Shown here in pieces: positions 17,486 through 26,751 of a DNA stretch of 39,920 bases. Made by a program: the position numbers and the translations under genes. This stretch comes from Bacteroidaceae bacterium (GTDB taxonomy: Bacteria; Bacteroidota; Bacteroidia; Bacteroidales; Bacteroidaceae). The DNA lies in assembly GCA_017558175.1 (NCBI GenBank), contig JAFYWH010000089.1, forward strand, positions 1-39,920, written 5' to 3'. The notes beneath the pieces were generated by a model, which ran no database searches, had not been told where the DNA came from, and saw only the letters and a list, made by a program, of their open reading frames with translations. How positions within the stretch are numbered: position 1 is the stretch's first letter; every line of letters starts with the position of its first letter.

Positions 17486-20128
17486 TTAGAATTCCTGACC
17501 AATAATGAAGTGGAATTGGCTTCCGCCATATTGTGTTGAGCCATTGATCTTATCGAAACCATAAGCCCAGTCAATACCCATCATACCAATCATCGGCAAG
17601 AAGATACGGACACCCACACCGGCAGAACGCTTCAAGTTGAACGGATTGAACTTGCTAACTTCTGTCCAAGCATTACCACCTTCAACAAAACCCAATGCAT
17701 AGATACTTGTTGAGTTTTCCAACATCAATGGGTAACGAAGTTCAGCACCCAAACGCACGTATGCATAACCTTCGCTTCCGTAAGGTGTCAAAGAGCCATT
17801 TTCATAACCACGCAATGCAACGGTTTCTGAAGCATAGCTTGTGCTATAACCTGTCATACCGTCACCACCCATGTAGAATGTTTCGAATGGTGATTTCTTG
17901 TACTTGTTATAGTGACCCAACAAACCGAATTCGGCACGTGTCATGATTACCGGACACTTTTGAGCTGCTGTCAATGCTGTATAAGTCTTGGCTTTGAATT
18001 TCCACTTGTGGTATTCAATCCAATTGTACACACTTGCAGCTTCATCATAGTCATCCTTGCCATATGTAGCATAGTCCTTGTCGCTGAACATTGAGTATGG
18101 AGGCGTAAAGTGAACAGATGCCGAGAAGTCTGAACCACGACGTGGGAAAATCGGGTTATCTGTTGAGTTACGTGCCAATGTGAAACCGAAGCTCAAGTTA
18201 TTGCTCTTACCGGTTGTCATGTATTCACCATTGTTCAAACGGATGTAGAGGTAACTCCAATCCTTCAAAAGGAAACGTTGGAATGACATTTCAGCCGACA
18301 AAGTAAAGTAGTCGTCCGGCCATCTCAAACGCTTACCCCAACCCAATGACAAACCATACATTTGGATAGACTTGTCAGGGTCATAGTATGATTCGTAATT
18401 GTTGTAATAGTTGTTATAATAGCTTCCGTAACCACTATAATAGTTATAGTAGTTGTTCATGTAAGCTGAGTTATAGTAGTTGCTACTAATGTCTGTCTGT
18501 ACTGAATAGTAAGCAGATACCGAGAATGAGTTCGGTCGCTTGCCTCCAAACCATGGGTCGAAGAATGATACACTATACGATTGGTAATAGCTACCATTGG
18601 TCTGTCCACTTACGGTCAAAGTCTGTCCGTCACCTTGTGGAAGGATACCACGATAGTTGTCAGTCTTGTGGAACAAGTTAGCAAATGAGAAGTTAGTAAA
18701 CTTCAAGCTAAGCTTACCGATGATACCTGTTTGTCCCCAACCTGCAGAAAACTCAATTTGGTCATTGGCTTTCGATTCCAAGTTCCAGTTGATATCTACT
18801 GTACCGTTATTAGCATCTGGCTGAACATCTGGTTGGATGTTTTCAGGGTTGAAGTGACCCATCTGTGCAATTTCACGATATGAACGTTCCAATGCATCCT
18901 TGTTGAACAAGTCGCCTGGCTTAGTACGCAATTCACGACGAACTACATTTTCATAAAGACGGTCGTTACCATTGATGCGTACTTTATTGATAGTGGCTTG
19001 CGGACCTTCCTGGATACGCATTTCAAGGTCAATAGAGTCACCTACAATATTAACTTCCACAGGGTCAAGGTTGTAGAATACGTAACCTTGGTTATAGTAG
19101 TCGTTACCGATAGCGTCCTCATCGGAACTTGTACGTTCGCCTAACAATTTCTGGTTATATACATCACCTTTCTGCATGCGCAATTTAGCAGCAAGATAGC
19201 TGGATGGATAAATGGTGTTACCTACCCATGTGATGTTACGTACATAATAACGCTCGCCTTCTTCGATATGCATGTAGATATCTACCGTGCGATCGTCGTA
19301 CGGAGTGATACTATCGATTACGATTTGAGCGTCACGATAACCCAATTCGTTGTACTTGTCGATGATGAGCTGCTTGTCTTCTTCGTACTTTTCTTCAATG
19401 AACTTCTTAGTGCGGAAGAGATTTTCCAACTTGCTCTTTTCGTTGGTCTTCTTCATGACACGCTTCAACTTCTTGTCTGTCAAGACAGTATTACCATCGA
19501 TAGTGATGCTATGTACCTTTACCTTTTCCTTCTTGTCAATCATGATGTCCACATCGACTTGGTCTTTGTTGCCTTCGATGTCTCTTTCGATGATGTTTAC
19601 TTCTGCGTTCTTGAAGCCCTTGTCATCGAAGTGTCTCTTGATGATAATCTTGGCACGGTCGATCAAGTTCGGAGTGATTTGGCTACCCTTTGCCAAGCCC
19701 AACTTGGCTTCCAAATCTTCACGTTCGCTCTTCTTCACGCCATGATAATGGATATCAGCAATACGAGGACGCTGAGCAAGGACAATCTTCAAGTAAATCT
19801 TTTTGTCGACTATCTTTTCCGCTTCAATTCTTACATCAGAGAACAAGCCATGACGCCAATAGCGCTTGATGGCAGTTGTGATTTCATTGCCCGGAACTGT
19901 GATGGTTTGACCAACAGACAATCCAGACAAGCCGATGAGCACATAATCCTCATAGTTCTTGACGCCTTCCACTTTGATTCCGCCAATTTCGTACTTCTTG
20001 GGTGTAGCAGAGTAGAGAATAACAGGACTATTGTTCTCTTCGGCGGTAATTTCTTGTGCATAACCATTGTTGCAGAAGCAGAACAGGCATGCTAATGTAG
20101 ACAATATGAATGAAAAACGATATCGCAT
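17486..20128 (-). CDS. bamA: Outer-membrane protein assembly factor BamA
   Basis: BamA is the Omp85 core of the machine that inserts beta-barrels into the outer membrane. The 880-aa product has a signal peptide (ending near CNNGYAQ), five POTRA-like domains over about residues 45-450 and a 16-strand barrel to the C-terminus, which ends in Phe as expected for an outer-membrane protein. The barrel signature GWGQTGIIGKLSL and late motif GGDGMTGYS...LRGYENGSL are visible. One barrel loop is strikingly Tyr/Asn-rich (about residues 575-610). The ATG at 20128 gives the signal peptide; the frame to 20191 overlaps uppS. It sits between uppS and the two ompH genes. Confidence 0.96.
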   Translation of the reverse strand: MRYRFSFILSTLACLFCFCNNGYAQEITAEENNSPVILYSATPKKYEIGGIKVEGVKNYEDYVLIGLSGLSVGQTITVPGNEITTAIKRYWRHGLFSDVRIEAEKIVDKKIYLKIVLAQRPRIADIHYHGVKKSEREDLEAKLGLAKGSQITPNLIDRAKIIIKRHFDDKGFKNAEVNIIERDIEGNKDQVDVDIMIDKKEKVKVHSITIDGNTVLTDKKLKRVMKKTNEKSKLENLFRTKKFIEEKYEEDKQLIIDKYNELGYRDAQIVIDSITPYDDRTVDIYMHIEEGERYYVRNITWVGNTIYPSSYLAAKLRMQKGDVYNQKLLGERTSSDEDAIGNDYYNQGYVFYNLDPVEVNIVGDSIDLEMRIQEGPQATINKVRINGNDRLYENVVRRELRTKPGDLFNKDALERSYREIAQMGHFNPENIQPDVQPDANNGTVDINWNLESKANDQIEFSAGWGQTGIIGKLSLKFTNFSFANLFHKTDNYRGILPQGDGQTLTVSGQTNGSYYQSYSVSFFDPWFGGKRPNSFSVSAYYSVQTDISSNYYNSAYMNNYYNYYSGYGSYYNNYYNNYESYYDPDKSIQMYGLSLGWGKRLRWPDDYFTLSAEMSFQRFLLKDWSYLYIRLNNGEYMTTGKSNNLSFGFTLARNSTDNPIFPRRGSDFSASVHFTPPYSMFSDKDYATYGKDDYDEAASVYNWIEYHKWKFKAKTYTALTAAQKCPVIMTRAEFGLLGHYNKYKKSPFETFYMGGDGMTGYSTSYASETVALRGYENGSLTPYGSEGYAYVRLGAELRYPLMLENSTSIYALGFVEGGNAWTEVSKFNPFNLKRSAGVGVRIFLPMIGMMGIDWAYGFDKINGSTQYGGSQFHFIIGQEF

Positions 20129-20138
20129 CTTTTTATTA

Positions 20139-20870
20139 TTATAGTTGTTCACTGGTTTTGCCGAAACGGCGTTCTCTCTTTTGAAAATCATTGATAGCTT
20201 TACATAATTCCTCTTCCTTGAAGTCTGGCCAGTATGTATCGCAGAAGTAAAGCTCTGAATAAGCGCATTGCCATAACAGATAGTTGCTTAAGCGGATTTC
20301 GCCTCCTGTACGGATCAGAAGATCAGGATCTGGCATGAATTCAGTAGCCAAATGCTTGTCGATGGTTGCATCTGCAATGTCTTCTACCGACAATTCGCCT
20401 TCTTTTACCTTGGTTGCGATTTGCTTTACGGCATCGGTTATCTCCCAACGGGAAGAATAGCTGAGGGCAAGAACCAAAGTCATGCCTGTATTTACCGATG
20501 TGCGTTCGATGCATTGGTTCAAACGGTTCAATACATCTGTAGGCATTTTGCTCATGTCGCCAATGATTCGGAAACGGATGTTGTTCTTCATGAACGTTTC
20601 TTCTTCGATGGAGTCCATCAACAAAGCCATCAATGCACTTACCTCGTCGACTGGGCGATTCCAGTTTTCGGTGGAAAAGGTATATAATGTTAAGTATTTG
20701 ACACCTAATCTGGCAGCTTCTTCGGCTATAACATGAACGGTTTCGGCTCCCGCTTGGTGACCGAAGCTGCGTACATGTCCTTTTTGCTTTGCCCATCTGC
20801 CATTTCCGTCCATAATAATGGCTATATGCGACGGAATGCGGGTCATATCTAATTGTTCTCTGTATGTCAT
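20139..20870 (-). CDS. uppS: Isoprenyl transferase (undecaprenyl diphosphate synthase)
   Basis: The cis-prenyltransferase makes the C55 carrier lipid for peptidoglycan and surface glycans. The 243-aa protein shows [14 protein letters not shown] with the catalytic Asp, the GHQAGAETV motif, [11 protein letters not shown], and the late [19 protein letters not shown] and ELYF segments. I start at ATG 20870 (MTYREQLD); a second ATG at 20846 is possible. It begins 11 bp after the stop of the DUF6242-like gene and ends 10 bp before bamA. Confidence 0.95.
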   Translation of the reverse strand: MTYREQLDMTRIPSHIAIIMDGNGRWAKQKGHVRSFGHQAGAETVHVIAEEAARLGVKYLTLYTFSTENWNRPVDEVSALMALLMDSIEEETFMKNNIRFRIIGDMSKMPTDVLNRLNQCIERTSVNTGMTLVLALSYSSRWEITDAVKQIATKVKEGELSVEDIADATIDKHLATEFMPDPDLLIRTGGEIRLSNYLLWQCAYSELYFCDTYWPDFKEEELCKAINDFQKRERRFGKTSEQL

Positions 20871-20881
20871 GCTACAATTCT

Positions 20882-22264
20882 TTATTGACGTTCGAATCCT
20901 AACTTGTTGATTCTGCCTCGCCATACTTCTCCTGTCTGGCTCCACATAATCCAAATGTAATGGTTGTCGTCCACGGTGCATGAGTAGTTACCTTTCGATG
21001 CTTCGTAGATGGTTGGGAATTCTTCAGGGAATGCAATCTTTTCTGGAGTTGTCTCCCAAGTGATACCATTATCTTTAGATTCGTATATGCAGCTGAATGG
21101 TTCGAGTTCTTCTTCGTGTTGTGCATATCCACCAAATGCATAAAGCACGTTGTTATAATGGATCATGCTGATATTCTCGAACTTAGGACATGCATCCGAG
21201 TTGTTTGGAGCAGGCAAGTCTGTCCAATTGTTTTCAGAATGCAATTGTGACCATGTTACGGCAATAGTATCGGATGCAACTCCGTTGTCGCCAATAACTA
21301 CTACTCTTTGGATATCCTTGTTGGTATCAAGTGCATAACTTGCTGATGACAAACGGTTTGTAGGGAAGCCTTCCGGCATTTCGCCGTATTGTGTCCAAGT
21401 GATACCATCGTTACTTTCTACATAGTGATTGTCTGTGTCTACCCCAATGATTTTCTTTTGCTTGTCAGCAGAAACATTGGCTACCAATTGACGGAAATTA
21501 GTAGATGTAGCAACCTTTTCCCAAGATTCGGCATCTTGTGAAGTGTACAATTCATTGCCGGCCAAGATGTAGATTCGGTTACCCCAAACCATAGCCGATG
21601 TGATGTCGGCTTCTACAGGTGTAGCGATGCGAACTGGTTCCGACCATGTGTTGCCATCTGTTGTTTGAGCCTTGGTTACAACTGCTTGTTCGTTCTGAAG
21701 ACCGAATACATAGATGCAATTGTTCAAGTATACAGCTTTCTGTTCTGTAATTTCCTTATTGAAGTTGCTTTCGAACTTCTTCCAGCTCAACAATTCCGGA
21801 TCTTGTTGGTGTACATTGATTTTTGCAGTATATACACGTCCGAAAGTTCCCAATTCTGACAATACCTTGAATTGGATTGGCTTTTCGAAGTTCAAAGAGT
21901 CTGTTTCTTGCCACAAAGAGTCTGTTTCAGCAACAATGTAGATTCCTTGTGTATCGGCTGTGATTCCTACCACTACCTTCGTAATGTCTGTGCCCACAGG
22001 GAGTGAGTCCGGATTGTAGATAAGTCCTTCGTTCTGATTGATTACGAACGGATAATCTGTACCTACTACGGCTGTAGTTAAGGTTGTGTCAATATCGTCC
22101 ACTACGGCTGAGTAGTGGGTAATGATACTATCTGTAATGGAAAAAGCAGTAATGCTGGAATTCGCACTATATTCGTATTCAGTATAGTCAGAGTCGAGGC
22201 AAGAGGTTATACCGCATGCCGCAATGAACAGACCAATAAAGATATTAAGGGCTTTTAATTTCAT
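20882..22264 (-). CDS. DUF6242-like lipoprotein with kelch/sialidase-type beta-propeller repeats
   Basis: The 460-aa product has a lipoprotein signal ending ACGITSC near residue 22. An Ig-like N-terminal region of about 140 residues ([18 protein letters not shown]) follows. The C-terminal part has repeated Trp/Tyr-Gly patterns of a beta-propeller ([56 protein letters not shown]). The SxDxGxTW-like repeats resemble Asp-box blades. Function is unknown; such lipoproteins in Bacteroides are exported to the envelope. It is the first gene of the block leading to uppS-bamA, with a -7 box at 22295-22302. Confidence 0.82.
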   Translation of the reverse strand: MKLKALNIFIGLFIAACGITSCLDSDYTEYEYSANSSITAFSITDSIITHYSAVVDDIDTTLTTAVVGTDYPFVINQNEGLIYNPDSLPVGTDITKVVVGITADTQGIYIVAETDSLWQETDSLNFEKPIQFKVLSELGTFGRVYTAKINVHQQDPELLSWKKFESNFNKEITEQKAVYLNNCIYVFGLQNEQAVVTKAQTTDGNTWSEPVRIATPVEADITSAMVWGNRIYILAGNELYTSQDAESWEKVATSTNFRQLVANVSADKQKKIIGVDTDNHYVESNDGITWTQYGEMPEGFPTNRLSSASYALDTNKDIQRVVVIGDNGVASDTIAVTWSQLHSENNWTDLPAPNNSDACPKFENISMIHYNNVLYAFGGYAQHEEELEPFSCIYESKDNGITWETTPEKIAFPEEFPTIYEASKGNYSCTVDDNHYIWIMWSQTGEVWRGRINKLGFERQ

Positions 22265-22294
22265 GTTCGTTTATGGTTCTTTTATTTCAAGTTG

Positions 22295-22302
22295 CAAAAG
22301 TA
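22295..22302 (-). promoter_or_regulatory. -7 promoter box for the DUF6242-uppS-bamA block
   Basis: The minus strand reads TACTTTTG, matching TAnnTTTG, about 30 bp before the ATG at 22264. No -33 TTG is visible at the usual spacing. Confidence 0.45.
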
Positions 22303-22378
22303 GAAAGTTTTTTCTCTCTACCGAAGTTTTGTAGCAAGTTTTATATTAATTTATAGATAAAATAAGCCTTTTTCTCTG

Positions 22379-23446
22379 TCATTCAATGGTATTTTCCTGC
22401 TCAGAGGTGGTTCTGAGTGCATATCTGATTCTTTTTCCGGCAAATCGGAATGTTAAAAAATCATATAGATGTGGCAAAGAAGGAGCTTTTATTCCATCTT
22501 GAAGACGGTCTTCTGATTGTTCGATGTAGGCTTCATCCCAATATCCGCCATCGATAAACGATTGCAAAAGCACGCTTCCTCCCTCTACCATGAGCGATTG
22601 GAGCTTCCGTTGATAAAGAATCTCCATGATTTGTGGAAGAATGTCTTGATCGAAGTTTAGCTGGATGTATTCCACTTGAGGCAATGAAGGAACTTCCGAC
22701 TTTTCGGTAAAGACGATGGTAGGAATGCTTCCGTCGAACAAGGAAAGATGCTGAGGAAGAGTCAGATGTCTGTCGATGACCATGCGGACAGGATTCTTCC
22801 CGTACCAATGGCGAGTGCTCAACGATGGATTATCCAGTAGAGCCGTTCTTCGTCCCACCAAGATGGCCGAATGTTCGGTTCTCCGCTTGTGAACCAACAT
22901 CGATGAAAGAGGGGAGGAGAAGATATACGGATGTCCTCCGGTGCGATGAAGGTCGATGAAGCCATCGGCCGATTCTGCCCACTTCAAGGTGATGAAAGGG
23001 CGATGTAAAGTATTGAAAGTGATGAAACGACGGATGAGTTGCTGGCATTCCTTCTCCAAAATGCCAACGGTCACATCGATTCCGGCTTCTTGCATCTTCC
23101 GGATGCCTCTGCCTGCCACGAGCGAGAAAGGATCCATGCATCCCACCACCACTCTTGGTATACCTTTATTTATTATAAGGTCGGCACAAGGAGGGGTTTT
23201 TCCATAGTGCGAACAAGGTTCCAAACTGACATAGATGGTCGATTCCTTCAGCAAACTCTCGCCCTTGACCGAACGGATGGCATTCACTTCGGCATGTGGT
23301 TCTCCGCAACGGATGTGGTAACCTTCGCCTATGATGGTGTCCTTGTGTACAATTACGGCTCCTACCATCGGGTTTGGTGAGGCATTGCAAAGGCCGTTTT
23401 TGGCCAATTGGATGCATCGGGCTATATATTTTTCGTCTTTTGTCAT
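22379..23446 (-). CDS. ribD: Bifunctional riboflavin biosynthesis deaminase/reductase
   Basis: RibD performs two riboflavin steps: deamination of the pyrimidine, then reduction of the ribosyl side chain. The 355-aa protein has the zinc cytidine-deaminase motif HAEVNAI and PCSHYGKTPPC within the first 90 residues. The reductase domain starts near residue 145 (PFITLKWAESADGFI), with GRRTALLDNPSL and the late VEGGSVLLQSFI. The start at 23446 matches the family; the frame to 23500 overlaps the opposite gene prmC. It is divergent from prmC with 48 bp between starts. I see no FMN riboswitch. Confidence 0.95.
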   Translation of the reverse strand: MTKDEKYIARCIQLAKNGLCNASPNPMVGAVIVHKDTIIGEGYHIRCGEPHAEVNAIRSVKGESLLKESTIYVSLEPCSHYGKTPPCADLIINKGIPRVVVGCMDPFSLVAGRGIRKMQEAGIDVTVGILEKECQQLIRRFITFNTLHRPFITLKWAESADGFIDLHRTGGHPYIFSSPLSSMLVHKRRTEHSAILVGRRTALLDNPSLSTRHWYGKNPVRMVIDRHLTLPQHLSLFDGSIPTIVFTEKSEVPSLPQVEYIQLNFDQDILPQIMEILYQRKLQSLMVEGGSVLLQSFIDGGYWDEAYIEQSEDRLQDGIKAPSLPHLYDFLTFRFAGKRIRYALRTTSEQENTIE

Positions 23447-23466
23447 TTTGGTCTTATTTAAATTCT

Positions 23467-23474
23467 TATTTTTG
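23467..23474 (+). promoter_or_regulatory. -7 promoter box for prmC-recX-comF
   Basis: TATTTTTG matches TAnnTTTG. A TTTG at 23447-23450 lies only 16 bp upstream, shorter than usual. The start of transcription would fall about 14 nt before the prmC ATG. Confidence 0.4.
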
Positions 23475-23494
23475 CATGCGAGAATTGAAGAATT

Positions 23495-24337
23495 ATGCAT
23501 CCCGTAGTAAACGAAATAAGAGACGCCTTGAGGGGGATTTATCCCGACTCCGAAGCCTTGGCACTGGCAAAGATGTTGTTGGTGGACGTGTTCGGCTTCA
23601 CAACCCTCGAATTGTATGGTGGCAAAGATAAGGAGATTTCAGGAAAACGCCGAAGCGTTTTGGATGAAATGATTCGGCGTTTGAAGAAAAACGAGCCGAT
23701 ACAATATATAATAGGTATAGAAACCTTTTGCGGATTCACGTTCGAGGTGAACAAGAACGTCCTGATTCCTCGTCCGGAAACGCAGGAATTGGTGCATTGG
23801 ATAGCGGATGATTGCCAAGGAAAGCCCTCTCCTCGGATGCTCGACATCGGCACCGGAAGCGGATGCATTGCCATTTCTTTGTCGAAACTTGTCGAAGGGG
23901 CGAAGATAGAGGCTTGGGATGTATCGGCAGAAGCCCTTTCGGTGGCCACTCGGAATGCCGAAAAGAATGAAGCCGATGTGCTTTTCCGTCAGCAAGATGT
24001 CTTGCTTGCCAAGCCGGAAAGTGCCCGTTACGATGTGATTGTGAGCAATCCTCCTTATATTGCCGAAAAGGAAAAGGCGAATATGGATGCCAATGTTTTG
24101 GATTGGGAACCTTCGCTTGCCTTGTTCGTGTCCGATGACGATCCTTTGCTTTTCTATCGGAAGATAGCTCTCTTGGCCAAGGAGATGTTGACTGAAGATG
24201 GTTCGCTCTATTACGAAATCAATCAGGCATATGGTTCGGAAACCGTCCGGATGTTGGAGGAATTGGGCTATCATTCCATCGAATTGAGACAAGATGATTT
24301 TGGAAACGACCGCATGATTAAAGCCAAGCGACCATGA
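23495..24337 (+). CDS. prmC: Peptide chain release factor N5-glutamine methyltransferase
   Basis: PrmC (HemK) methylates the Gln of the GGQ motif in release factors RF1 and RF2. The 280-aa protein has the N-terminal helical domain, the motif PIQYIIGIETFCGFTF, RPETQELVHW, SAM-binding motif I LDIGTGSGCIAISLSK and the diagnostic NPPYI followed by a family-typical stretch ending EPSLALF. It overlaps recX by ATGA at 24334-24337. Confidence 0.95.
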   Translation: MHPVVNEIRDALRGIYPDSEALALAKMLLVDVFGFTTLELYGGKDKEISGKRRSVLDEMIRRLKKNEPIQYIIGIETFCGFTFEVNKNVLIPRPETQELVHWIADDCQGKPSPRMLDIGTGSGCIAISLSKLVEGAKIEAWDVSAEALSVATRNAEKNEADVLFRQQDVLLAKPESARYDVIVSNPPYIAEKEKANMDANVLDWEPSLALFVSDDDPLLFYRKIALLAKEMLTEDGSLYYEINQAYGSETVRMLEELGYHSIELRQDDFGNDRMIKAKRP

Positions 24338-24819
24338 AAAAGGAATGTTCCGCCCAAGAAGCCCGCTTGAAAGCCGAGGCATATTGCTCATTGACAGAAC
24401 GTTGCACGGACGATGTGTTGCGTAAGTTGGAACAATGGGGCGCTCCGAGTGATGCATTTGATGCTATCATCGAATCCCTGAAGAAGGAGCGATACATCGA
24501 CGAACAACGATATGCCAATGCTTTCGTCCGAGACAAATATCGTTTCAACCAATGGGGGAGAATCAAGATTGCTCAAGCGTTGAGAATGAAGCATGTGGCT
24601 TCGGATTTCATCTATGCGGCATTGGATGAGATAGATGAAGAAGAATACACTTCCGTGCTCACCTCTTTGCTCGAGAAAAAGCGCAAGAGTGTAAAGGCAT
24701 CTACGGAATACGAACGGAACGGGAAAGTAATCCGCTTTGCCCTCGGTCATGGATATGATATGGGTGAAATCCTTCGGTGTATGAAACAAATCGGGTGCGA
24801 GGATGAGTATATGGACTGA
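24334..24819 (+). CDS. recX: Regulatory protein RecX
   Basis: RecX binds RecA filaments and restrains recombination. The 161-aa product is all-helical with three helix repeats. Visible family features are the opening ARLKAEAYCSLTERCTDDV, YIDEQRYANAFVRDKYRFNQWGRIKIAQAL, and a third repeat ending in FALGHGYDMGEILRCM. It overlaps prmC at its start (4 bp) and comF at its end (17 bp), so the three are one translationally linked unit. RecA itself is not in the window. Confidence 0.88.
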   Translation: MKKECSAQEARLKAEAYCSLTERCTDDVLRKLEQWGAPSDAFDAIIESLKKERYIDEQRYANAFVRDKYRFNQWGRIKIAQALRMKHVASDFIYAALDEIDEEEYTSVLTSLLEKKRKSVKASTEYERNGKVIRFALGHGYDMGEILRCMKQIGCEDEYMD

Positions 24820-25495
24820 TTTGTGGAAACTCTTTTTCCCGCAATGTTGCCTGGTTTGTGGAAAAACCTTGTTGGAAGGCGAAGAATATCTGTGTTTTCA
24901 TTGTCTTTCTAACGCACCTCGAACCCATTTGCATCTCCAGAAAGACAATGCCATGGAGAAAGAACTATGGGGAAAGTTCCCGTTGGAAAGGGCCAGTGCC
25001 TATCTGTATTATTCCAAAGGGGGTGATGTGAAAAAAATCTTGTCCGACTTGAAATACCATGGCAATGCCGATTTGGGATGTTTCCTCGGCCGATGCATGA
25101 CTCGGGAGATTCTTTCTTCCGGCTTCTTTCGAGGCGTGGATGGCATCATACCGGTTCCCTTGCATCCCCGGAAGCAAAAGATTCGCGGATACAATCAGAG
25201 TCTCATGTTGGCCAATGGCATCTCCTCCATAACGAATATTCCCGTGTGGGATGACCTCTTGGTCAGAACCCAATACACTCAGAGTCAAACCCGTAAAGGG
25301 AGCTATGAGCGATGGCTGAATGTGAAGGATATCTTCGAGTGTACTTCTCCGGAGCGCCTGGTAGGTAAGCATGTTCTCTTGGTAGACGATGTGTTCACAA
25401 CAGGGGCCACATTGGTGGCTTGTGCCGATGCCTTCCCTCAGATTCCCGGTTTAAGGTTCAGTGTCCTTACTTTGGCGTTAGCAAGTAGCTATTAA
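24803..25495 (+). CDS. ComF-family phosphoribosyltransferase-like protein
   Basis: The 230-aa protein has an N-terminal zinc-finger-like pair (CCLVCGKT and LCFHC), a middle ComF segment (KYHGNADLG) and a C-terminal PRTase fold with the PRPP loop VLLVDDVFTTGATL. ComF proteins act in DNA uptake in competent bacteria; the role in Bacteroidales is unproven. The gene overlaps the end of recX. Together with the comM homologue at 5665-7203 it gives two competence-associated families in one window, but both are widespread in Bacteroidetes. Confidence 0.9.
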   Translation: MSIWTDLWKLFFPQCCLVCGKTLLEGEEYLCFHCLSNAPRTHLHLQKDNAMEKELWGKFPLERASAYLYYSKGGDVKKILSDLKYHGNADLGCFLGRCMTREILSSGFFRGVDGIIPVPLHPRKQKIRGYNQSLMLANGISSITNIPVWDDLLVRTQYTQSQTRKGSYERWLNVKDIFECTSPERLVGKHVLLVDDVFTTGATLVACADAFPQIPGLRFSVLTLALASSY

Positions 25496-25553
25496 ACCTG
25501 TCATTTCTTTTAAGAAAATTCTTTTTCTGTTTCGTTTTCTCAAAACCTTTGCT

Positions 25554-25561
25554 TATTTTTG
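25554..25561 (+). promoter_or_regulatory. -7 promoter box for pyrE
   Basis: TATTTTTG matches TAnnTTTG and lies 24 bp before the ATG at 25586. The -33 region (GTTTCG) is weak. Confidence 0.45.
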
Positions 25562-25585
25562 CAAAAAATAAACATTAAATAGACT

Positions 25586-26221
25586 ATGGGAACTTTAGAA
25601 AAATTATTCGCAGAGAAGTTGTTGAAAGTTAAGGCTATCAAGTTGCAGCCTTCTAATCCTTTTACATGGGCATCAGGATGGAAGTCTCCATTCTATTGTG
25701 ATAACCGCAAGACTCTTTCTTATCCTTCTCTCCGTAACTTTGTGAAGGTTGAAATCAGTCGCCTCGTCCTCGAAAAGTTTGGTCAGGTAGATGCAATTGC
25801 AGGTGTTGCAACAGGTGCTATTGCTCAAGGTGCTTTGGTTGCTGAAGAATTGAACTTGCCGTTCGTGTATGTTCGTTCGTCTCCAAAGGATCACGGTTTG
25901 GAAAACTTGATTGAAGGTGAACTTCGTCCGGGTATGAAGGTCGTTGTTATCGAAGACTTGATTTCTACTGGTGGTAGCAGTTTGAAGGCTGTTGAAGCTA
26001 TCCGTCGCGATGGTTGTGAAGTGATTGGTATGATTGCTTCTTATACATACGGTTTCCCTGTTGCTATTGAAGCATTCAAGAATGCTAACGTAGAATTGGC
26101 AACTTTGACTAACTATGAAGCTGTTCTCGAAGTAGCAGTACAGACTGGTTACATCAATGAAGAAGATGTAGAAGTTTTGGACGCTTGGAGAAAGGACCCA
26201 GCTCATTGGACAGGAAAATAA
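25586..26221 (+). CDS. pyrE: Orotate phosphoribosyltransferase
   Basis: PyrE joins orotate to PRPP to make orotidine monophosphate in pyrimidine synthesis. The 211-aa product has the N-terminal hood (FTWASGWKSPFYCDNR), the flexible-loop region VRSSPKDHGLENLIEG and the PRPP-binding motif VVVIEDLISTGGSS. A strong hairpin follows the gene at 26247-26293. Confidence 0.96.
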   Translation: MGTLEKLFAEKLLKVKAIKLQPSNPFTWASGWKSPFYCDNRKTLSYPSLRNFVKVEISRLVLEKFGQVDAIAGVATGAIAQGALVAEELNLPFVYVRSSPKDHGLENLIEGELRPGMKVVVIEDLISTGGSSLKAVEAIRRDGCEVIGMIASYTYGFPVAIEAFKNANVELATLTNYEAVLEVAVQTGYINEEDVEVLDAWRKDPAHWTGK

Positions 26222-26246
26222 ATCTTTTTGGGTTAGAATAAAAATG

Positions 26247-26298
26247 AAAGAGAGCGGTTTGAAGGCAGTTCATGCCTTCGAACAGTTCTCTTTTACTA
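26247..26298 (+). terminator. Strong intrinsic terminator after pyrE
   Basis: A 21-position stem (26247-26267 with 26273-26293, loop GTTCA) contains only one G-A mismatch and two G-U pairs, and is followed by TTACTATTTATT. It lies between pyrE and the SRPBCC gene, so the two may be transcribed partly separately. Confidence 0.7.
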
Positions 26299-26310
26299 TT
26301 TATTGAAATT

Positions 26311-26736
26311 ATGGCACAATTTGAAAGTAATGTGAAATTTGTTCCTTATAGTCAGGAACGTGTATATAACAAGTTGGAGGATTTGAACAACTTGTCGGGC
26401 ATCAAGGAACGCTTGGAACAAGTCCGCGAAAAGGTAGGAGACAAGATTCAGGATATCACTTTCGACCGCGATTCATTGACACTCACCGTACAGGGTATGA
26501 ATGTCACTCTCCGTATCATCGAACGTGAACCGTGCAAGTGCATCAAGTTCGAAGGCGACCATTCGCCTATTCCTTTGAATCTTTGGATTCAGATGCTTCC
26601 GGTCACTAGCGAACAGGCAAAGCTGAAGGTTACTATTCGTGCGGAAGTGAACATGTTTATGAAGGCAATGGTTTCCAAGCCTTTACAGGAAGGTGTGGAA
26701 AAGTTGGCCGAAATGTTGTCTATGATTCCTTATTAA
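26311..26736 (+). CDS. SRPBCC-fold protein (START/polyketide-cyclase-like), unknown function
   Basis: The 141-aa protein begins MAQFESNVKFVPYSQERVYN and ends with a long helix (MVSKPLQEGVEKLAEMLSMI). This is the helix-grip arrangement of the SRPBCC superfamily, whose members bind hydrophobic ligands. No catalytic residues are evident. I start at ATG 26311 rather than 26272, because the upstream frame lies within the terminator stem. It is placed between pyrE and argH, an order seen in other Bacteroidales, but it has no obvious role in either pathway. Confidence 0.8.
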   Translation: MAQFESNVKFVPYSQERVYNKLEDLNNLSGIKERLEQVREKVGDKIQDITFDRDSLTLTVQGMNVTLRIIEREPCKCIKFEGDHSPIPLNLWIQMLPVTSEQAKLKVTIRAEVNMFMKAMVSKPLQEGVEKLAEMLSMIPY

Positions 26737-26751
26737 AGAAAGGTATAGGAT

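Noticed and set aside
19268..20095. Open frame of 275 codons antisense to bamA
   Set aside because: It lies wholly opposite the POTRA region of bamA, shows no recognisable domain and has no start signals. It is a shadow of the real gene.
22265..22378. FMN riboswitch near ribD
   Set aside because: This gap lies downstream of ribD, and the true ribD leader (23447-23494) is too short and lacks riboswitch-like conserved blocks.
23639..24457. Open frame of 272 codons antisense to prmC and recX
   Set aside because: Both sense genes are clear and overlap each other by ATGA; the antisense frame is a codon-bias shadow.
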